The notes beneath the pieces were generated by a model. It had not been told where the DNA came from, made no database searches, and saw only the letters and a list, made by a program, of their open reading frames with translations. A stretch of DNA of 37,647 nucleotides from MGBC108787 sp964591225 (GTDB taxonomy: Bacteria; Bacillota_I; Bacilli_A; RF39; UBA660): positions 1-37,647 of the forward strand of contig CAZQAO010000003.1 of the NCBI GenBank assembly GCA_964591225.1, written 5' to 3'. Within the stretch, counting starts at the first letter, position 1, and each line of letters opens with the position of its first letter. Shown piece by piece: positions 33,298 through 37,647 of this stretch. Made by a program: the position numbers and the translations under genes.

Positions 33298-34225
33298 TAA
33301 TTTCTTCTAACGAACCTTTATAATTTACTTGAATTTCATCATAATCAGTAACTAATTCAATATCTTCTATAGAAGTAACTGGATACATTTGACTTACTTG
33401 TTCGCTCGTACTTAAATTATATAAGTAAAAATTAGAATTCAGATCAATAATTTCTAAATATTTATTATAAAAATTAATATAATTTAAATTTTCTAAATAT
33501 ACTCTTTCTTTATAATCCATTAATTTCATTTGATTTTCTAACTTAATCACAATATATTCATTATTATAAGAAAATAAATCTTCAGCTAACGTTTCCGTAT
33601 AAGTAGCGCCATCAGCTCCAATTAATTGCCAACTATTCTCTCGGTAGACAGCAAAGACACCTGAAGAAATTTTATTTTCATTTTCGTCAATGTGATTAGC
33701 CAGTCCAATATAATCATATTGAAAAGGAATATGGACATTTACGCCATTTTTAAAAGATATAACTCCCCATAAATCATCGTCATTTTGTAAGATATAATAA
33801 TCTCCAACAATTCCAATACCATAATTTTTAACTTGCTTATAAGTACCAATTACCCTTTGTAATTCAATATCATATAACGAAATTAAACCCTCTTCTTTTT
33901 GATTAGTATCGGTTAGAAAAGCATAACGATTTTTAATCACCGGCAATTCCTGATTTTCTTCGCTAACTGGTTCAGCTAAAGACGATTCACTCTTCGTTGA
34001 AGTTTTAGCTAAATTACAATTATTAACATAATTACAAGTATAAGTACCAACTAACGTATCTTGATTATAGAAATACAACTTACCATTATATTTAAAATCA
34101 TGATTAGGGTTTTCTTCTTCCACATGAGTTCCTTGAAAATGCTTAACAGTTCCATATATAGCTGTCGGAACAAAGATTATTAATAAAACAATAATAGTCC
34201 AAAAAGTTATTTTTTTATTCTTCAT
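33284..34225 (-). CDS. Membrane-anchored WG-repeat-like protein, one module
   Basis: 313 aa, one N-terminal membrane anchor (about residues 7-26), remainder extracellular. It contains one copy of a roughly 250-residue module found twice in the upstream neighbour: YNGKLYFYNQDTLVGTYTC with a second Cys a few residues on (VNNCNLA), then IKNRYAFLTD, ISLYDIELQRVIGTY, DLWGVISFKN and VHIPFQYDYIG. The LWGVISF / IPFQYDYIG pattern is that of WG-type beta-propeller repeats. The two cysteines could form a disulfide outside the cell. It starts at ATG 34225 and overlaps the upstream gene by 11 bases. Function is unknown; the gene pair looks like a tandem duplication. Confidence 0.75.
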   Translation of the reverse strand: MKNKKITFWTIIVLLIIFVPTAIYGTVKHFQGTHVEEENPNHDFKYNGKLYFYNQDTLVGTYTCNYVNNCNLAKTSTKSESSLAEPVSEENQELPVIKNRYAFLTDTNQKEEGLISLYDIELQRVIGTYKQVKNYGIGIVGDYYILQNDDDLWGVISFKNGVNVHIPFQYDYIGLANHIDENENKISSGVFAVYRENSWQLIGADGATYTETLAEDLFSYNNEYIVIKLENQMKLMDYKERVYLENLNYINFYNKYLEIIDLNSNFYLYNLSTSEQVSQMYPVTSIEDIELVTDYDEIQVNYKGSLEEIIAIE

Positions 34226-36371
34226 CTCTATCTTCTCCAGTCGGTATAGTAAATGTTGCTACGGGTTCATAAGTATTATCCGATTTACCTATTTGTACTT
34301 GATAAGAATTATTACTACTCGTTATTTTATAAGCCATCGTACCTTCACCATAATAGCGTTCTAACAAAAGATTAACTTCTATATTAAGTAAGTTTTCACG
34401 AGGATTCTCATAAGCATAGACCATTAATTTATGATCTTTGACAGCTGTAAAGAATTTATCATACAATCCAATATATTGATATCCCGTTTGATTTAATTTT
34501 TCCCCCCGATGATTATAAACATAATATTGATTATTTTCTAGGACAGTTACATAATTTTCATTATAATTCATAATTGGACCGGGAACAGAGGCAAAATCAC
34601 TATCTTCTTTAGTATTACGATTAATAAGAATAGTCCCACTATCATTTTTAGCTTCATAATAATCGCCAATTTTTTCAATTGCTTGGTATTGGAAAGGTAT
34701 ATGAGCAGTAACATCGCCACCTATTTTAATAACTCCATAAGCATTACTTTTATTACGAGCCACTACTTGTAAATCCGTAGCATTTTGGAAAGATACTTCT
34801 TCTAATCCTGTATGCGAATAAGTATTTACAGCACCATATTTACTAATAGTCTTCTTGGCTTTTAAATCATATAAAACTACAGTTTGATTAGCATCATTTT
34901 TTAAAGTCGGATTATCATTTAAGAATACAAAACGTTCATTAAAAATAGGAATAAAACCACTTACTAATAAAGTTTCAATTTCATTCTTTTCAAATAAAGT
35001 ATCTTTAGCTATGGAACAATTCGTTAAACTAATAGTATCTTTAGTAACTTCATTTCTATTATTACAAGTATAAGTTCCTAATAAATTTTTCTTTTCGCTA
35101 TCACGATAGAAATAAATCTTGCCATCAAAATAATTAAGATATTTTAGATTTTTATTTAATAACGCTTCTAACTTATTTAAAGTAATAGTATTTATAATTT
35201 TACCCTCACTATCAAATATAGATATCGTAATAATGGAATCATTTTCTTCTAAAGCAAACGATTTTAAAGTTTTAATTAATTTTTTATTTTCATCATAAAT
35301 ATTAGTAGTAACAAAATCGGTATTAACTAATACCATATCTTCTTCATGTAACTTAGTTTGATCATAAAATTGTAAATATAACTTATTATCTTTGACGATA
35401 GCAGCATATTCATCATATATTTCTAAATAAGTACAATCGGAAAATAACATATTGCCATTTAAATCATAAGCAGCATATTTACCTAAACTATCTTTAGACT
35501 TCACATAATTTTTTTGAATATTAGTAATTTCTCCCGGAATAGTTTTACTAACATTTTTACCATTTTCATCAATTAATACATTCCGATTTTGTTGTTTCGA
35601 AATATAATAATGACCTTCATTTTCTGTGTATCCTAAATAATCATAATCAAAAGCAATAGAAACTGTAATCATATCATTAATCGTTAATACGCCATATTGA
35701 CTTTGATCATTTTTAACAATAAAGTTATTTTCATTTGTTCCCTTTTTAACTAATTGATAAATTTCTTCGGCCGCATTTTTATTAGCTATATCATATAAAT
35801 AAATAGTATTTTCTTTTTCTTTACCATCATTTATAAAAACATAATTATTTTGAATAATTGGAATTCGTTCTGGAATAGGTGTACCATCTTCATATTGTTT
35901 CTTTAAAGTATCAAAAGAATCTTCTGTACTATAATAAGAGATATAACATAAATTTTCATCTTTATTCTTACAATCATAACGACCAATTTCTTCTTTATTT
36001 TCATCTAAAAAAACAAGGGTACCATTTTCATAGCGATAATTTTCTAATTCTACAATAACTTCTGGTTCTTCTTCTATAGGTTCCTCAGGTTCATTTTTTA
36101 AAAAATGACGGACTGTAAAAACAATTCCTACTACAATTAATGCTAGTATTAATATTAAGGAAATAATAAGTAGAATTTTTTTAGGTTTAGAAAGTTTATT
36201 CCACCATTTTTTTAATTTTCCTAACCGATTTTTTTTATTCTTTTTTTTCTTTTTAGATGAAGTGGATACTTCTTTTTTTTCTTCTTCTAATTTATTTTGA
36301 TCAATTAAATCATCCAAAGTATCAATTGGGGTTGTTGCATCTATATCTTTATTTTCGGTACTTTTTGGCAT
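34215..36371 (-). CDS. Membrane-anchored WG-repeat-like protein, two modules
   Basis: 718 aa. A charged cytoplasmic N-terminus (about 1-60, with a Lys-rich stretch) precedes one transmembrane helix (about 65-88); the rest is extracellular. Two related modules follow, about residues 105-350 and 405-660. Each starts with an ENGTLVFLDENKEEIGRYDC or FDGKIYFYRD...LLGTYTC segment with a second Cys downstream, then a YVFxND/FVFLND strand, LYD(I/L), YGV(L/I) and an aFDYDYLG / IPFQYQAIE strand. GTG 36380 is in frame, but AAGGAAG is adjacent to it and fits ATG 36369-36371 better (10-base spacer). It has its own extended -10 promoter, and the one-module gene follows with an 11-base overlap. Likely a cell-surface binding or scaffold protein; unproven. 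Confidence 0.78.
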   Translation of the reverse strand: MPKSTENKDIDATTPIDTLDDLIDQNKLEEEKKEVSTSSKKKKKNKKNRLGKLKKWWNKLSKPKKILLIISLILILALIVVGIVFTVRHFLKNEPEEPIEEEPEVIVELENYRYENGTLVFLDENKEEIGRYDCKNKDENLCYISYYSTEDSFDTLKKQYEDGTPIPERIPIIQNNYVFINDGKEKENTIYLYDIANKNAAEEIYQLVKKGTNENNFIVKNDQSQYGVLTINDMITVSIAFDYDYLGYTENEGHYYISKQQNRNVLIDENGKNVSKTIPGEITNIQKNYVKSKDSLGKYAAYDLNGNMLFSDCTYLEIYDEYAAIVKDNKLYLQFYDQTKLHEEDMVLVNTDFVTTNIYDENKKLIKTLKSFALEENDSIITISIFDSEGKIINTITLNKLEALLNKNLKYLNYFDGKIYFYRDSEKKNLLGTYTCNNRNEVTKDTISLTNCSIAKDTLFEKNEIETLLVSGFIPIFNERFVFLNDNPTLKNDANQTVVLYDLKAKKTISKYGAVNTYSHTGLEEVSFQNATDLQVVARNKSNAYGVIKIGGDVTAHIPFQYQAIEKIGDYYEAKNDSGTILINRNTKEDSDFASVPGPIMNYNENYVTVLENNQYYVYNHRGEKLNQTGYQYIGLYDKFFTAVKDHKLMVYAYENPRENLLNIEVNLLLERYYGEGTMAYKITSSNNSYQVQIGKSDNTYEPVATFTIPTGEDRDEE

Positions 36372-36400
36372 GTCTATCACACTTCCTTATTCTAGTATGC

Positions 36401-36409
36401 ATTATAACA
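36401..36409 (-). promoter_or_regulatory. Extended -10 promoter of the two-module repeat protein gene
   Basis: The minus strand reads TGTTATAAT, 30 bases before the ATG. It overlaps the stop codon of the upstream open frame. Confidence 0.6.
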
Positions 36410-37647
36410 TAGAAGCTAAAAATTTAAAATATATTTTCAAGAACATAATATTCCAAAGGTTTATTAAATAGTAATTATTTCTATTACGCACTTTTAAAAT
36501 TTTTTTGATTTTGCGTAATAGAATTTTTAGAGAAGACACGCCAATCAGGAAGCGGGGACGAACACCAAGCGAGTTGTGCTCCGCGAGGGCGGCGTACGAA
36601 TAGCCACGGCCATCGACATCCGCGAAACAGTTCGATGATGCTACATCTTTGAGCCAGTAATGAAATTGTTGTCCATTATATGAATTAATTAATTCAGGTT
36701 TTAATCTAAATATGGCATATTGTTGATTATCTATTCCGGTATCCCATATACTTGATGATGCTACTATTCCTCCATATACATTCATCTCACTCATTAAATC
36801 TAATTTCCTTGTATACCATGTCCATCCTGAACTGGCTCCTTTATAATTTCCATCTGTAGTTACTCCAAATCGATTGGTTAATTTTTCATCTGTTTTATTT
36901 GTTAGCAAGTTTGAGTATGTGAGGACATGTTCAACACCACTTAATGTAAAATCTTCTTTTATATAGTTTTCATATATTTCATCTAATGTTCCTTTTCCAT
37001 CTCCAGGAGATGTACAATCTGATTGATTAACAGCCTTAACCATTTCACTCCCCGCATATCCACATTTTGTAGTATCTGTTGAATTCATTTTTGCATTCTC
37101 TAATGGCTTGGCGGGGATTATCGTAACATGATGTTGGGTTAATATACCATTATTACTTCCATTAATAGATGGACAACCTTCTCCATTACATCCTGTATAT
37201 CTATAATTGTCTATATCTGCTATTAACCAAGTAACTTCTTCATGTGTCTTACTTTCTATATAATCCCCAACATAGATATCATCAAATTGACCACTACTTA
37301 TAGATTGATAGAATTCTTCATTTAATTCTAGTTTCTTCCCTCTATACGTATTTCGTCTTAGGGCTATTCCTGCATCTATATGTTCTTGATATTCTGTTGC
37401 AGTTAATTTAGCTGTAAAATCTAATTTACATTTCGTTCCTGATGTTACATTTTCTAGTTTTAGATTCCACGCATTATAATCCCATGTTCCTTGTACTGGT
37501 GTTTCACTATTACCATTTTTACTACTACAATCTACTTTTACGTCGTAATACTTACCATCTTCACCATCTTTTTTTCTTCCTGGTAGTTTTGAATCTTCTT
37601 TTCCATCTACGGTGATGGCTACTTTGACATCATAGTCATAATCTGGT
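36402..37647 (-). CDS. Surface protein with a DGR-type variable C-terminal lectin domain, 5' end beyond the window
   Basis: The frame is open from the right edge to TAA 36402-36404 (414 codons visible); the ATG at 37088 is internal, because in-frame coding continues upstream of it (GNSETPVQGTWDYNAWNLKL, EEFYQSISSGQFDDIYVGDY and more). The visible N-terminal part looks like Cys-containing beta repeats of a surface protein. The C-terminal part has the family landmarks of DGR target lectin domains: VTWLIADID, QHHVTIIPAKPL, GYAGSEM, GASSGWTW, LMSEMNVYGG, AIFRLKPELI, YWLKDVASS and GVRPRFLIG. The last segment, before GVRP, is a probable variable repeat. After it a 43-residue Lys/Ile-rich tail of AT-rich codons is read, which may not be native. 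The domain probably binds a surface ligand. Confidence 0.8.
   Translation of the reverse strand, partial: PDYDYDVKVAITVDGKEDSKLPGRKKDGEDGKYYDVKVDCSSKNGNSETPVQGTWDYNAWNLKLENVTSGTKCKLDFTAKLTATEYQEHIDAGIALRRNTYRGKKLELNEEFYQSISSGQFDDIYVGDYIESKTHEEVTWLIADIDNYRYTGCNGEGCPSINGSNNGILTQHHVTIIPAKPLENAKMNSTDTTKCGYAGSEMVKAVNQSDCTSPGDGKGTLDEIYENYIKEDFTLSGVEHVLTYSNLLTNKTDEKLTNRFGVTTDGNYKGASSGWTWYTRKLDLMSEMNVYGGIVASSSIWDTGIDNQQYAIFRLKPELINSYNGQQFHYWLKDVASSNCFADVDGRGYSYAALAEHNSLGVRPRFLIGVSSLKILLRKIKKILKVRNRNNYYLINLWNIMFLKIYFKFLASML
36481..36521. repeat. 10-bp inverted repeat downstream of the variable repeat
   Basis: CTATTACGCA (36481-36490) and TGCGTAATAG (36512-36521) are perfectly complementary, with a 21-base AT-rich loop. 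It lies 9 bases past the GC-rich patch. No T tract follows on either strand, so it is not a standard terminator. In studied DGRs a hairpin just after the variable repeat promotes retrohoming; this one has a longer loop than known examples. Confidence 0.7.
36531..36632 (-). other. Candidate DGR variable repeat (VR)
   Basis: Codons from AAC (36630-36632) to TCT (36531-36533), encoding SNCFADVDGRGYSY and AALAEHNSLGVRPRFLIG. In the 96 bases up to the GTG at 36537, 59 are G or C (61 %) and only 11 are A, in a genome near 30 % G+C. The residues C, D, D, R, Y, Y, A, A, L, H, L at alternating positions all use NNT or NNC codons, each reachable from AAT/AAC by changing adenines only; the intervening Phe, Ala, Val, Gly, Ser and Glu look constant. 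The invariant tail GGTGTTCGTCCCCGCTTC would be the IMH-side end. No template copy exists in the window. Confidence 0.75.

Noticed and set aside
36481..36521. Inverted repeat as a Rho-independent terminator
   Set aside because: No T tract follows on the minus strand and the loop is 21 bases, so it does not fit the class.
36402..37088. A 228-residue protein starting at ATG 37088
   Set aside because: The same frame continues upstream with coding-like sequence to the window edge, and no ribosome binding site precedes that ATG; it is an internal Met.
1..37647. DGR reverse transcriptase, template repeat, CRISPR array, tRNA, rRNA or insertion sequence in the window
   Set aside because: None seen. 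No frame shows a reverse transcriptase YxDD context, no A-rich second copy of the GC-rich patch was found by reading, and there are no regular direct repeats, tRNA-like clusters or transposase genes.

Overview
The window is AT-rich (roughly 30 % G+C by eye), uses the standard bacterial code (Trp is TGG; TGA is not read through) and carries a Firmicutes gene set: dnaG-sigA-trmK, hrcA-grpE-dnaK-dnaJ under CIRCE control, a T-box valS, RNase HIII, MtaB and ComC/ComGB. This fits an uncultured gut-type member of class Bacilli (RF39 / Erysipelotrichales-like); the exact lineage is inference. Almost all genes lie on the minus strand.

Layout: 1-1088, a 3'-truncated HTH plus membrane protein. 1159-3463, prepilin peptidase and ComGB/PilC. 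3574-3846 (+), a small YqfQ-like protein. 3830-11212 (-), a tight chain uvrC, RnfC-like, RnfD-like, dnaG, sigA, trmK. 11323-13673, yigZ (+), the trxA-cvpA pair (-) and rnhC (+). 13784-15299, a small HTH regulator (+) convergent with mtaB (-). 15362-17196, a small membrane protein and an anchored surface-type protein. 17297-23689, the heat-shock operon hrcA-grpE-dnaK-pepF-dnaJ behind two CIRCE elements. 23831-25084, an unrecognised protein with a consensus promoter. 25146-30402, an ABC transporter/two-component operon. 30489-33262, valS and its T-box leader. 33284-36371, two anchored repeat proteins. 36402-37647, the C-terminal part of a large surface protein running off the right edge.

The strongest discovery is in the last gene. 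Its lectin-like C-terminal domain ends in a patch of about 61 % G+C in which the codons at alternating, apparently variable positions are all NNT or NNC, as expected if AAT/AAC codons in a template had been mutated at adenines. This is the signature of a diversity-generating retroelement (DGR) variable repeat. A 10-bp inverted repeat follows 9 bp downstream. No reverse transcriptase or template repeat is in the window, so they would have to act from elsewhere.

Other points of interest: an isolated RnfC/RnfD pair lacking the usual nucleotide-binding and flavin-attachment motifs; an FtsX-type permease whose core is about four times poorer in CpG than its neighbours; a three-copy repeat module shared by the two surface proteins next to the DGR-like target; a double CIRCE with one non-standard spacer; pepF inside the chaperone operon; and frequent extended -10 promoters (TGnTATAAT).
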